A stretch of 64,000 bases of DNA from Anaerolineae bacterium (GTDB taxonomy: Bacteria > Chloroflexota > Anaerolineae > UBA4142 > SHND01). Location: NCBI GenBank assembly GCA_021463195.1, contig JAJTXZ010000008.1, positions 1-64,000 on the forward strand. Direction: 5' to 3'. Below are positions 16,087 to 24,801 of the stretch, piece by piece (position 1 is the first letter of the stretch; each line of letters begins with the position of its first letter). Position numbers and translations under genes: made by a program. A model generated the notes under the pieces. That model was not told the origin of the DNA, did not search any database, and worked only from the letters and a program-made list of their open reading frames with translations.

Positions 16087-17627
16087 ATGATTATTCCCAG
16101 TATGTTGTTGAAAAAATTGTACACGTTAGGCAGTTTGAAAAACACGCCCGACGGAGTGCAGTTCGCGGTCAAGAATCGGTTAAGCGATGTAGAGTTGGTC
16201 GGCATCCGCAAAATCGCCGTAAATGGCAAAGAGGCGCCGCTCAACACGGTCAAACTCATTCTCGCCGACGGGCGCGCGTTGGAACCTTCGCAAATCTCGA
16301 ACGTCGCGCCGCTGTCGTTTCCGCTGCGAATGCCGCTGCTGGTGCAGACCGCTTTGCCGGCGCTGCCCAAAGGCAAGCACGAAATCGAACTTGGTTTTGA
16401 AGCGAAAAATTTTGGCAAGTTGCAATTCAAGGTGGACGATGCCATCAGCGACGCGGTGGCGCAGGGCATCAAAATTCCGCGCGATGAAAATGACGATTAC
16501 GCGCCCGCGATTATCAAACAACGTCAAGCGCTGCTCGAACAGGTCAGCGGCGTCAAACTCCAACACATTAATCAATATTCTTTCGATCCGCATCTCTTGA
16601 AAGGCAACATCGAACATTTCATCGGCGTAGCGCAAATTCCCATCGGCCTAGCGGGGCCATTAAAAATCAATGGCGAACACGCCGTCGGCGATTTTTTGAT
16701 TCCGCTCGCCACCACCGAAGGCACGTTGGTGGCGTCGTACAATCGCGGCATCAAAATTTTGAATTTATCCGGCGGAGTCATGACGACGGTTTTGGACGAC
16801 GCGATGCAGCGCGCGCCGGTCTTTGTGTTTAGCAACGCGCGCGCGGCGCGCGATTTCGTCAAATGGGTCGAAAACAATTTCGCCGCGATCAAAGAACAAG
16901 CCGAAGCCACTTCCTCGGTGGCGAAATTGCAAGACATTGACCCGTATCTCGCCAACAAATTCGCGTTCTTGCGTTTCAATTATTCAACCGGCGACGCGGC
17001 GGGACAAAACATGGTCGGACGCGCCACCTTTGCCGCGTGCAGTTGGATGATTGACAATTATGCGGGCATCACGAATTTTTATCTCGAATCGAATTTCGCG
17101 ACGGACAAAAAAGCGTCGTGGATTAATATCGCGCGCACGCGCGGCAAGCGCGTCGTCGCCGAAGCGGTGGTCAAACGCGATGTATTGATTGAAAATATGC
17201 GCGTCGAGCCGGAAAAACTTTTTTATCATTACAACGTCGCGAACGTCGGCGGTTTCATGTCGGGCGTCAACAATAACGGCGCGCATTCCGCGAACGGCAT
17301 TACGGCGATGTTTATCGCGACGGGCCAAGATGTGGCGAATGTGTCCGAATCATCGGCGGGCATCATTTATTGCGAAATGACGCCGAACAATGATTTGTAT
17401 ATTTCGATAACAATTCCCTCGTTGATTGTGGCGACGCATGGGGGGGGGTGAAACTCGCCACGCAAAACGAAAGTCTGCAGATTCTCGGCTGCGTGGGCAA
17501 AGGCAAAGTGAACAAGCTCGCCGAGATTGTGGCGGGCGTCGTCTTGGCGGGAGAAATTTCGCTCGCCAGCGCGATTTCGTCGAGCGATTGGGTGAGCAGT
17601 CACGAAAAATATGGGCGCAATCGTTGA
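16087..17627 (+). pseudogene. HMG-CoA reductase with a frameshift in a G-run
   Basis: The product reduces HMG-CoA to mevalonate, feeding isoprenoid synthesis. Residues 1-115 are an N-terminal extension before the core. Catalytic features are TTEG (Glu211), GDAAGQN (Asp303) and a lysine in DKKASW (341/342). The reading frame as given stops at 17451 right after THGGG. The next frame (+1) continues with GVKLATQNESLQILG...SHEKYGRNR to TGA at 17627, exactly the missing C-terminus including the catalytic-type histidine. The break lies in a run of nine G (17440-17448); ten would restore the frame. This may be a sequencing error or a variable tract. Start ATG 16087 has GAAGGAGT upstream. Confidence 0.88.
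17440..17448 (+). repeat. Homopolymer G9 at the frameshift
   Basis: Nine consecutive G separate GCGACGCAT from TGAAACTC. Ten G would encode HGGGVKLATQ as in the rest of the family, so a one-base length difference alone explains the break. Confidence 0.9.
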
Positions 17628-17697
17628 GCCGAAAATAGCGCTTTTGTCGAATTATTAACTCACGTTACGCACGTTCACTAAAAAATAGCGCGCAAAT

Positions 17698-17724
17698 GTA
17701 CGGCAAATTTCAAATTTGCCCTAC
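17698..17724. repeat. GGCAAATTT palindrome (PAL-B copy 3)
   Basis: GTACGGCAAATTT and AAATTTGCCCTAC are near-perfect inverted copies separated by C. The motif matches the palindromes at 14871-14897 and 14957-14983. Confidence 0.7.
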
Positions 17725-17751
17725 CAATGCGTAACATCAGTTGTTAAAACA

Positions 17752-17791
17752 AAAGCGCGGCGCCATCTCGAATGGCGTCTCGCTTTTTTAT
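17752..17791 (+). terminator. Probable terminator
   Basis: AAAGCGCGGCGCCAT and ATGGCGTCTCGCTTTTTTA form an imperfect GC-rich stem followed by a T-run. It is downstream of HMG-CoA reductase. Confidence 0.45.
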
Positions 17792-18051
17792 TTTCCACAT
17801 GACACGCGCTTGCGCGCGCGAACAGCTTTAATGCTTGAAACAAACGTCCCGCGCGAAAAACAAGCGCGCGGCAAACCGCCAATGGGCAGCGCGCTCGAAC
17901 GAAACCAAAAGCGCGCAAGAAATCAACAACTCGACAATTCCAAAACTTTAGCGGTCTTGTTCGCCATCCTTTACCTCATAGCTCTCACACCCGAAAAGCT
18001 CAATCACTTGCGTAACATTGCAACGTCCGCATAAAAAAAGATCCACGCGGC

Positions 18052-19536
18052 TCATCCCGCCCGCGCCTGATAATTCGGCGCCTCGCGCGTAATCGTCACA
18101 TCGTGCGGATGCGATTCAATCAAGCCCGCGTTCGTGATACGGCGCAATTTTGTTTTCGTGTGCAAATCTTTTAAGGTTGCGGCTCCCGCGTAACCCATTC
18201 CCGAACGCAAACCGCCAACGAGTTGGTAAATGTAATCGTGCGTGGTGCCGCGATAGGGCACCATGCCTTCGATGCCTTCGGGAACGAGTTTGCCCGAACC
18301 CGTTTGTCCCGACGCGTAACGGTCGGCGGCGAAACGGCTTGACATTGCGCCGAGCGAACCCATGCCGCGATACATTTTGAATTGACGCCCTTCGTACAAA
18401 ACCAATTCGCCCGGCGATTCCTCCAAGCCCGCGAGCAAACTGCCGAGCATCACCGCGTCCGCACCCGCCACAATCGCTTTCACAATATCGCCGCTGTATT
18501 TGATTCCGCCGTCGGCAATAATCGTCGCGCCGCGTTGATGCGCCGCGCGGGCGCATTCCCAAATCGCCGTCATTTGTGGCATCCCCGCGCCCGAAATCAC
18601 GCGCGTCGTGCAAATCGAACCCGCGCCGACGCCCACTTTTAAAACATCCGCGCCCGCGTCGAGCAAAAGATTCACCCCTTCTTCTGTCACCACGTTGCCC
18701 GCAATCACCGTCGCGTCGCGCCAATTTTGTTTGATGCGTTTAATCGCATTGACGACGCCCGCCGAATGGCCGTGCGCGGTATCCACGACAAGCACGTCAA
18801 CGCCTTTGTCAAGCAACAACTCGACGCGCGTTTCCAAATCCGCGCCGACGCCCACCGCCGCGCCCGCGAGCAACCGTCCGCGCGCATCCACCGCCGCGTT
18901 CGGATAATCGCGTTTCTTTTGAATGTCCTTGACGGTGATGAGTCCTTTTAACACCCCCCCCTCATCCACGAGCGGCAGTTTTTCGATGCGATGTTTTTGC
19001 AAAATTGTTTTCGCCTCGTCGAGCGTCGTGCCGACGTGACTTGTAATCAATTTTTCGCGCGTCATGAAATCGCTGACGGGGCGCGCCATATCGGACGGCT
19101 CGACAAAACGCGTATCGCGATTCGTCAAGATGCCAACCAATTTATTTCCCGCTTCCGTAATCGGCACGCCGCTGATGCGATAGCGCGCCATCAATTCTTC
19201 CGCTTGGCTCAACGTAGCGTCCGGCGCAAGGGTTATCGGGTCCACTATCATGCCCGATTCAGAGCGTTTCACTTTTTCTACCTCATCGGCTTGCGCGTGC
19301 GGCGAAAGGTTGCGATGCAAAATTCCTAGTCCGCCTTCGCGCGCCAACGCAATCGCCATACGCGCTTCGGTCACAGTATCCATCGCGGCAGACAATAATG
19401 GAATGTTCAAACACAGCGTCTCGGTCAAACGCGTTTGCACATTCGTCGCATCGGGCAGCACTTGCGTATAACCCGGCACAATCAGCAAATCATCAAACGT
19501 CAACGCGTCGAGGTGTTGAAAAATTTGGTCGTTCAT
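18052..19536 (-). CDS. guaB: IMP dehydrogenase
   Basis: A 494-residue enzyme that oxidises IMP to XMP with NAD, the first committed step of GMP synthesis. The TIM-barrel catalytic core is interrupted by a pair of CBS domains at about residues 95-205. The catalytic loop [20 protein letters not shown] places Cys309, and the flap segment [12 protein letters not shown] follows. Start ATG 19536 has an AAGAGG ribosome site. A run of eight C (G on the coding strand, 18954-18961) occurs within EGGV but keeps the frame. It is the last gene of the purine cluster on this strand and lies 38 bases after purH. Confidence 0.97.
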   Translation of the reverse strand: MNDQIFQHLDALTFDDLLIVPGYTQVLPDATNVQTRLTETLCLNIPLLSAAMDTVTEARMAIALAREGGLGILHRNLSPHAQADEVEKVKRSESGMIVDPITLAPDATLSQAEELMARYRISGVPITEAGNKLVGILTNRDTRFVEPSDMARPVSDFMTREKLITSHVGTTLDEAKTILQKHRIEKLPLVDEGGVLKGLITVKDIQKKRDYPNAAVDARGRLLAGAAVGVGADLETRVELLLDKGVDVLVVDTAHGHSAGVVNAIKRIKQNWRDATVIAGNVVTEEGVNLLLDAGADVLKVGVGAGSICTTRVISGAGMPQMTAIWECARAAHQRGATIIADGGIKYSGDIVKAIVAGADAVMLGSLLAGLEESPGELVLYEGRQFKMYRGMGSLGAMSSRFAADRYASGQTGSGKLVPEGIEGMVPYRGTTHDYIYQLVGGLRSGMGYAGAATLKDLHTKTKLRRITNAGLIESHPHDVTITREAPNYQARAG

Positions 19537-19574
19537 GTTGCCTCTTTACCTGTCCCCTTGTCTACTTGTTCCCT

Positions 19575-21143
19575 TCAATGCCTAAAATGTCTCGCGCCCG
19601 TCACCACCATCGCGATATTGTTGGCGTCCGCGACAGCAAGCGAATCCGCATCGCGCACGCTGCCGCCGGGATGAATAATCGCGGTGATGCCCGCGCGCGC
19701 GGCAACCTCCACCGAATCGGGGAATGGAAAAAACGCGTCGCTCGCCATCACCGCGCCGCGCGCTTGTTCGCCCGCGCGTTCGGCGGCGATTTTTACACAG
19801 TCCACGCGATTCGGTTGTCCGCCGCCAATGCCGACGGTGGCGATGCCATTTTCAAAATTCCGCGCGAAAACAATCGCGTTTGATTTTACGTGTTGACATA
19901 CCTTCCACGCGAATTTCAATGCGCGCAATTCGTCCTCGCTCGGCGCGCGTTTGGAAATTATTTTCCATTCCGTATTTTCAGGATCGCCGAAATCTACATC
20001 CTGTTTCAAAATGCCGCGCGTAATCGTTCGCAATTCATAACGCGGCTCGATGTCCAAATCAGGCATTTCGACGAGCCGTAAATTTTTTCGTTTCGCCAAA
20101 ATTTCGCGCGCGTCGTCCGTGAACGCGGGCGCGGCGATACATTCCACAAACAATTCGCCCAACGCGTTGGCGGTCTCGGCATCGAACGCGCGATTTGCCG
20201 CAATCACGCCGCCGAACGCCGAAATCGGGTCCGACGCGCGCGCCTGTTCAAACGCCGCGCGCAAGCTTTTCGCGCTCGCGATTCCGCACGGTGAAAGATG
20301 TTTCACAATGACAACGCTCGTGTCGTCCCGAGCGTCAGAGAAACTCACTACGCCGCGCCACGCGGCATCGAGGTCAAGCAGATTGTTGTACGACAATTCC
20401 TTGCCCTGCAACACGCGCCCGCCCAACGCGCCGCCGTTCGGCTCAAACGAATACAATGTCGCGCGCTGATGCGGATTTTCGCCGTAACGGAGTTGTTGGA
20501 CGGGAAACGCAGTGAGGCGGAGGGGAGATTGGAGATTAGAGATTGGAGATTGGGGATTGGAGATTGGAGATTGGAGATTGGCGAGATACGAGTGAATGGT
20601 TGTGTCGTAATGCGCGGTGAGCGAAAAACCTTTCACCGCCAAATTTTTTCTTGTCGCGTCCTTCACCCCCCCCTCGCGCAGTTCGTTCAGCACATTTTCG
20701 TAATCGTTCGGGTCACATACAAGCGTCACGCGTTGGAAATTTTTCGCCGCCGCGCGAATGAGCGTGACGCCGCCAATGTCAATGTTTTCAATCGCGTCGT
20801 CGAGCGTGACATTTTCTTGCGCGATAGTTTTCTCGAACGGATACAAATTCACCGCAACCAAATCAATATAATCCCAATTCAACTGTTGCAATTCCTTAAG
20901 GTCATTGTCATTGCTGCGCGCGAGCAAGCCGCCGTGAATCGCAGGATGCAATGTTTTTACGCGTCCGCCGAGAATTTCGGGCGATTGTGTATACTCTGCA
21001 ACCTCTGTCACGGGAATTTGATTTTCGCGCAGCGCGCGCGCCGTGCCGCCGGACGCAATCAACGTCCAGCCCAATTCGCGCAAACCGCGCGCAAAGGGAA
21101 TGAGATTTGTTTTGTCGTGAACGGAAAGAATCGCTTTGGGCAT
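19575..21143 (-). CDS. purH: Bifunctional AICAR transformylase / IMP cyclohydrolase
   Basis: This enzyme carries out the last two steps of IMP synthesis. The N-terminal MGS-like cyclohydrolase domain begins MPKAILSVHDKTNLIPFARG and includes SGGTARALRE and HPAIHGGLLARS. The C-terminal transformylase has KHLSPCGIAS and a conserved AFGGVIAANR segment. I use ATG 21143, because upstream codons come from the repeat (ETRDWTFVSSLQSP). An in-frame heptamer insertion (20521-20581) encodes about 20 residues (LQSPISNPQSPISNLQSP) between the two domains. A run of eight C within EGGVKDA keeps the frame. Total about 522 residues. Confidence 0.96.
   Translation of the reverse strand: MPKAILSVHDKTNLIPFARGLRELGWTLIASGGTARALRENQIPVTEVAEYTQSPEILGGRVKTLHPAIHGGLLARSNDNDLKELQQLNWDYIDLVAVNLYPFEKTIAQENVTLDDAIENIDIGGVTLIRAAAKNFQRVTLVCDPNDYENVLNELREGGVKDATRKNLAVKGFSLTAHYDTTIHSYLANLQSPISNPQSPISNLQSPLRLTAFPVQQLRYGENPHQRATLYSFEPNGGALGGRVLQGKELSYNNLLDLDAAWRGVVSFSDARDDTSVVIVKHLSPCGIASAKSLRAAFEQARASDPISAFGGVIAANRAFDAETANALGELFVECIAAPAFTDDAREILAKRKNLRLVEMPDLDIEPRYELRTITRGILKQDVDFGDPENTEWKIISKRAPSEDELRALKFAWKVCQHVKSNAIVFARNFENGIATVGIGGGQPNRVDCVKIAAERAGEQARGAVMASDAFFPFPDSVEVAARAGITAIIHPGGSVRDADSLAVADANNIAMVVTGARHFRH
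20521..20581. repeat. Heptamer array within purH
   Basis: Repeated GGAGATT/AGAGATT/GGGGATT units with a 7-bp period (about eight units), read on the coding strand as LQSPISN-type heptapeptides. Confidence 0.9.
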
Positions 21144-21146
21144 GTT

Positions 21147-21233
21147 AAAAAACGAGATTGGAGATTGGAGACTGGAGACGAATGTCCAATCTCTAGTCTC
21201 CAATCTCTAGTCTCCAGTCTCCAGTCTCTTTAT
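21147..21233. repeat. Inverted heptamer array, purN-purH junction
   Basis: About four GGAGATT/GGAGACT units face about six inverted GTCTCCA/ATCTCTA units around GAATGTCC, so the transcript could form a long hairpin. The purN 3' codons (RLETGD) lie in the array. Confidence 0.88.
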
Positions 21234-21791
21234 TGTTTCAACCAACAACCGATGTTCGACTTGATGTATTCGCGTTTCTAACGTTTCGAGCGTGTCATTT
21301 TTTTCAATCGGCACAATCTCTTGCGCGAGAACGGGACCGCTGTCAACGCCTTCGTCGGGAACGAGATGCACCATGACGCCCGTGTGTGAAATTTCACCGC
21401 GCTGATAAGCATTAAACGCGCGTTCAATCGCGTGCGTGCCGGGAAAGGTGTCGGGCAGCGCGGGATGCAAGTTCACAACGCGATTGGGAAATTTGTCGAG
21501 AAACGCGGACGATAAAATTCGCATCCAACCCGCGAGAATTACAAAATCGGGTTCGTATTGCGAAACAAGTTCCGCGAGTTCGGCATCATACGCGCGACGG
21601 TCTTGAGATTTATCTTTCGCTTTCAAAAGCGCGTGAACATTCGCGCGCCGCGCCCGCGTCAACCCGAACGCGTCTGCATTGTTGGAAATCACCGCAATGA
21701 CGCGCGCGTTCAATTCGCCGTTCGCGCACGCGTCGAGAATGGCTTGCAAGTTCGAGCCGTTGCCGGAGATGAGGACGACTAAACGTTTCAT
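21207..21791 (-). CDS. purN: Phosphoribosylglycinamide formyltransferase
   Basis: A 194-residue enzyme that transfers a formyl group from 10-formyl-THF to GAR. The N-terminus RLVVLISGNGSNLQAILDA is standard. The catalytic segments DFVILAGWMRILS and NLHPALPDTFPGTHAI (with the conserved HPA-type histidine) and GVMVHLVPDEGVDSGPVLAQ are present. It ends with a tail (RLETGD) coded by the heptamer array, so the natural stop may have been displaced. It lies in the minus-strand purine run between purM and purH. Confidence 0.96.
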   Translation of the reverse strand: MKRLVVLISGNGSNLQAILDACANGELNARVIAVISNNADAFGLTRARRANVHALLKAKDKSQDRRAYDAELAELVSQYEPDFVILAGWMRILSSAFLDKFPNRVVNLHPALPDTFPGTHAIERAFNAYQRGEISHTGVMVHLVPDEGVDSGPVLAQEIVPIEKNDTLETLETRIHQVEHRLLVETIKRLETGD

Positions 21792-21800
21792 TGCAAGAAT

Positions 21801-21866
21801 CGAGACTAGAGATTGGAGATTAGAGATTAGAGATTCGTAATCTCCAGTCTCCAGTCTCTAATTCTC
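21801..21866. repeat. Inverted heptamer array, purM-purN junction
   Basis: Units GAGACTA, GAGATTG, GAGATTA face TAATCTC, CAGTCTC units. The C-terminal purM codons ([14 protein letters not shown]) are read from it. Confidence 0.85.
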
Positions 21867-22842
21867 CGATTAGGAACGATTCTTCACTCAAGTCTTTTTG
21901 AAATTCGCGCGCATCTTCCTTTGCCACAATCGCAAGCATGCCGATGCCCATGTTGAACACGCGGAACATTTCGGCTGTAGGAATTTCGCCGCGCTGTTGA
22001 ATCAGTTGGAACAAGGGTGGAATTTGCCAAGAGCCGAGTTCAATGTGCGCGGAAAGATTTTCAGGCAAGACGCGCGGCAGATTTTCCACGATGCCGCCGC
22101 CGGTGATGTGCGCGAGCGCTTTGATGGGCGATGATTGCGCGATAAACTTTTCCAACGCGCGCAAATACGAGCGATGCGGCGCGAGCAAAATATTTTGCAA
22201 TGGTTCACCGAGTTCAGGAAAAACTGTATCCAACGGAACATCCTGAAAAATTTTGCGCGCTAACGAATAACCGTTCGTGTGCAAGCCGTTTGATTTCAAA
22301 CCAATCAACACATCGCCCGCGCGTAAATTATTTTTCGGCAAGATGTTTTCGCGCTCGACAATTCCCACAATCGTTCCCGCGACATCAAATTCATTTTCCA
22401 AATAGACGCCGGGCATTTCCGCCGTCTCGCCGCCCAATAACGCGATGTTCGCCTCACGACACGCCTCCGCCATGCTCGTCACAATTGCGGCAACATTTTC
22501 GGGAATCAGTTTTGAACTCGCAATGTAATCCATGAAAAACAATGGCTGCGCGCCTTGCACCAAAATATCGTTGATGCAGTGATTCACGAGGTCACGCCCG
22601 ATATTTTCCAAATGTCTTGCTTGCGCGGCGATTTTGACTTTGGTGCCCACGCCATCGGTTGACGCGACGAGAACGGGCGCGCGCATGTTTTTCAATTCAC
22701 TCGCGTCAAACAATCCGCCGAACGCGCCGATGCCCGCGAGAATGTTTTTGTTGTACGTCGCGCGCACCGCGTCGCGCATCAATTCCACCGCGCGATTGCC
22801 CGCGTCAATGTTCACCCCGCTTTCGGAATATGCCGAGCTCAT
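21820..22842 (-). CDS. purM: Phosphoribosylformylglycinamidine cyclo-ligase (AIR synthetase)
   Basis: A 340-residue ATP-dependent enzyme that closes the imidazole ring to give AIR. Signature segments are YSESGVNIDAGNRAVELM at the start, VLVASTDGVGTKVKIA, DILVQGAQPLFFMDYIA and GGETAEMPGVY, followed by LKSNGLHTNGYSLAR and HITGGGIVENLPRVLPE. The last about 14 residues (ETGDWRLRISNL) are translated heptamer repeat and not family sequence. It lies between purD and purN with repeat arrays on both sides. Confidence 0.97.
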   Translation of the reverse strand: MSSAYSESGVNIDAGNRAVELMRDAVRATYNKNILAGIGAFGGLFDASELKNMRAPVLVASTDGVGTKVKIAAQARHLENIGRDLVNHCINDILVQGAQPLFFMDYIASSKLIPENVAAIVTSMAEACREANIALLGGETAEMPGVYLENEFDVAGTIVGIVERENILPKNNLRAGDVLIGLKSNGLHTNGYSLARKIFQDVPLDTVFPELGEPLQNILLAPHRSYLRALEKFIAQSSPIKALAHITGGGIVENLPRVLPENLSAHIELGSWQIPPLFQLIQQRGEIPTAEMFRVFNMGIGMLAIVAKEDAREFQKDLSEESFLIGELETGDWRLRISNL

Positions 22843-22845
22843 GTT

Positions 22846-22921
22846 AGAGATTGGAGATTGGAGATTGGAGACTTGTCATTTTGCGTGGAGCGCAAAATCT
22901 CTAGTCTCTAGTCTCCAGTCC
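22846..22921. repeat. Inverted heptamer array, purD-purM junction
   Basis: GAGATTG/GAGACTT units face ATCTCTA/GTCTCTA/GTCTCCA units around a further palindrome (TTTTGCG-TGGAG-CGCAAAA). The last purD codons (DWRLETRDFALHAK) are read from it. Confidence 0.87.
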
Positions 22922-24189
22922 TTTTTGCCAATATCGCGTCGAAATTGCATTCCTTCAAAATGAATGGGGCGAATTGCCGCGTAGGCGGTATCCAACGCGT
23001 CACCTAAATTTTTTCCGACGCCGGTCACGCACAACACGCGCCCGCCGTTCGTCACCACTTGCGCGTCTTGCAGTTTCGTTCCCGCGTGAAAAATCAGCGC
23101 GTTGCGATTCTGCATCGCGTCGAGTCCATGAATCGGAATACCCGTCGCGTATTGATTCGGATAACCGCCCGACGCGAGAACCACGCACGCCGCCGCGCCG
23201 CGTTTCCATTTCACCTCACACTGCGCGAGGTTGCCATTCACGCACGCCTCCAACACATCGAGCAAATCACTTTCCAACAACGGCAATAGCGCTTGCGCTT
23301 CGGGGTCCCCAAAACGACAATTAAATTCCAACACCCGCGCGCCGTCGTTTGTCAACATCAAGCCCGCGTACAACACGCCCACAAACATTCGTCCTTCCGC
23401 GCGCAAACCATCAATCGTCGGCTGTAAAATCTCGCGCGTGATTTCATCCAAAAAATTTTCTGAAACGTTCACCGGCGCATAGGCGCCCATGCCGCCCGTG
23501 TTCGGGCCCAAATCGCCATCCAACAATCGTTTGTGGTCTTGCGCGGGCGGCATCGCTTTAACTGTAAAGCCATCGCTGAACGCCAAAACCGAAATCTCTT
23601 CGCCCTGCAAGCGTTCTTCAATCACCACCGCATCGCCCGCCGCGCCGAACGCGCGTTTGAGCATAATTTGACGCAGCGCGTCACGCGCCTCGTCCAACGT
23701 TTCGGGAATGATTACGCCTTTGCCCGCCGCAAGCCCCGACGCTTTAATTACCATCGGATAATCAATTGTTTCGACATGACGCAGCGCGTCATCAAAATCT
23801 GTGAACGTCTCGTATCGCGCCGTCGGAATGTTGTTACGCCGCATAAAATCTTTGGCGAATGTTTTTGACGATTCGATTTCCGCCGCGTTTTGATTGGGAC
23901 CAAAGACGCGAATGTTTTGCGCGCGCAACGCGTCGGCGAGTCCGTCGGCGAGCGGGGTTTCGGGACCGATGACGACAAACGTAATATGGAGACTGGAGAT
24001 TAGAGATTGGAGACTAGAGATTGGGGATTGGAGACTAGAGCCCGGAGACTGGAGATTAACGTTTGTAGCAAGGTGCGCGGTTCCCGCGTTACCGGGCGCG
24101 ACGAAAATTTTTTCCACGCGAGGAGATTGTTGTAGTTTCCATGCCAGCGCATGTTCGCGCGCGCCAGCGCCAATGATGAGTGTGTTCAT
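22876..24189 (-). CDS. purD: Phosphoribosylamine-glycine ligase (GAR synthetase)
   Basis: A 437-residue ATP-grasp enzyme joining glycine to phosphoribosylamine. It starts MNTLIIGAGAREHALAWKLQ, with DGDLGPNTGGMGAYAP and FVGVLYAGLMLT in the ATP-grasp core and LEFNCRFGDPEAQALLPLLES as metal-binding site. An insertion of about 28 residues (NLQSPGSSLQSPISS, then LQSLISSL) comes from a heptamer array (23986-24057), between two strands of the N-terminal domain where a surface loop is expected. The tail (KKDWRLETRDFALHAK) is also repeat-derived. It overlaps the preceding gene's end by 4 bases. Confidence 0.96.
   Translation of the reverse strand: MNTLIIGAGAREHALAWKLQQSPRVEKIFVAPGNAGTAHLATNVNLQSPGSSLQSPISSLQSLISSLHITFVVIGPETPLADGLADALRAQNIRVFGPNQNAAEIESSKTFAKDFMRRNNIPTARYETFTDFDDALRHVETIDYPMVIKASGLAAGKGVIIPETLDEARDALRQIMLKRAFGAAGDAVVIEERLQGEEISVLAFSDGFTVKAMPPAQDHKRLLDGDLGPNTGGMGAYAPVNVSENFLDEITREILQPTIDGLRAEGRMFVGVLYAGLMLTNDGARVLEFNCRFGDPEAQALLPLLESDLLDVLEACVNGNLAQCEVKWKRGAAACVVLASGGYPNQYATGIPIHGLDAMQNRNALIFHAGTKLQDAQVVTNGGRVLCVTGVGKNLGDALDTAYAAIRPIHFEGMQFRRDIGKKDWRLETRDFALHAK
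23986..24057. repeat. Heptamer array within purD
   Basis: About ten 7-bp units (GGAGACT, GGAGATT, AGAGATT, GGGGATT), all in one direction, read as [17 protein letters not shown] in purD. A one-direction array inside the gene differs from the inverted junction arrays. Confidence 0.9.
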
Positions 24190-24716
24190 TGTAAATCGAG
24201 AGTGGAGATTAGAGATTGGAGACTGAGCGGTGGTTCAAGATTCGGATTGTTGGACGCGAGCCATTCCACTTCCAACATGGTGATGATTTCGCCATCCTCA
24301 TCATTCACAAGATAGGCGCTGTTTGATTCACGTAAAGATTTTTCACTTTTTTCGCGGCGCTGGGTTTTGAGATTGGCGACGAACGCGTTGATTTGGCGCG
24401 CACTTTCCGTGAGGCGTATTGTCCAATCACTCGCATTGTCATTTGAAATCAATGCGCGCGTCTTGCAGCGATTGAGCCAGTATTTTGTTTCAAACAAACT
24501 GCCGCGCGCGTAATACAACAAATTTATTTTTTCGCCGAAATGAAATCGTCCGTACGCTTCCGCGATATTCGCGCCAATCGAATCCGCCGCGCGCGCAATC
24601 TGCTTGCCCACCGTATCGCGCGCAAATTCATTCCACGTATTCACCTCGCGCCAAATCAAATCCGCCAACATTTCTGCCTCGCGCAACACGCGCAGCTCTT
24701 CGAGTTCAGTTGCCAT
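24186..24716 (-). CDS. Four-helix-bundle protein (S23/IVP-like)
   Basis: This 176-residue protein resembles the four-helix-bundle family once described from intervening sequences of 23S rRNA genes. The core (residues 1-125) has ARDTVGKQIARAADSIGANIAEAYGR, GEKINLLYYARGSLFETKYWLNRC and LTESARQINAFVANLK. The remainder is acidic (NDEDGEIITMLEVEWLASNNPNL) and ends with repeat-derived SLQSLISTLDLQ. Family members usually stand alone or lie in variable regions, so a place between purF and purD is odd. Function unknown; probably a structural or RNA-binding protein. It overlaps purD by 4 bases. Confidence 0.85.
   Translation of the reverse strand: MATELEELRVLREAEMLADLIWREVNTWNEFARDTVGKQIARAADSIGANIAEAYGRFHFGEKINLLYYARGSLFETKYWLNRCKTRALISNDNASDWTIRLTESARQINAFVANLKTQRREKSEKSLRESNSAYLVNDEDGEIITMLEVEWLASNNPNLEPPLSLQSLISTLDLQ
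24198..24227. repeat. Short heptamer array, 3' end of the four-helix-bundle gene
   Basis: About four units (GAGAGTG, GAGATTA, GAGATTG, GAGACTG). They are read as the final residues of the four-helix-bundle protein. Confidence 0.75.
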
Positions 24717-24730
24717 TTTGACTCCAAAAA

Positions 24731-24801
24731 GGAGACTGGAGATTAGAGACTAGAGATTCAGTCTCCAGTCTCCAATCTCTAATCTCCAGTCTCCAACCTC
24801 T
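24731..24801. repeat. Inverted heptamer array after purF
   Basis: GGAGACT/GGAGATT/AGAGACT/AGAGATT units are followed by inverted GTCTCCA/ATCTCTA units (five or more each), making a potential long hairpin between purF and the four-helix-bundle gene. Confidence 0.9.

Larger units (their letters stand above)
17628..18051. other. Intergenic region between HMG-CoA reductase and guaB
   Basis: About 420 bases without a convincing gene. It contains a GGCAAATTT palindrome (17698-17724) and a hairpin with a T-run near 17752-17791. An open stretch (17741-18034) has no ribosome site and no recognisable product, so I do not call it. Confidence 0.5.

Noticed and set aside
17741-18034. 97-codon open frame on the plus strand between HMG-CoA reductase and guaB
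   Set aside because: No ribosome site, no recognisable family, overlaps a terminator-like hairpin.
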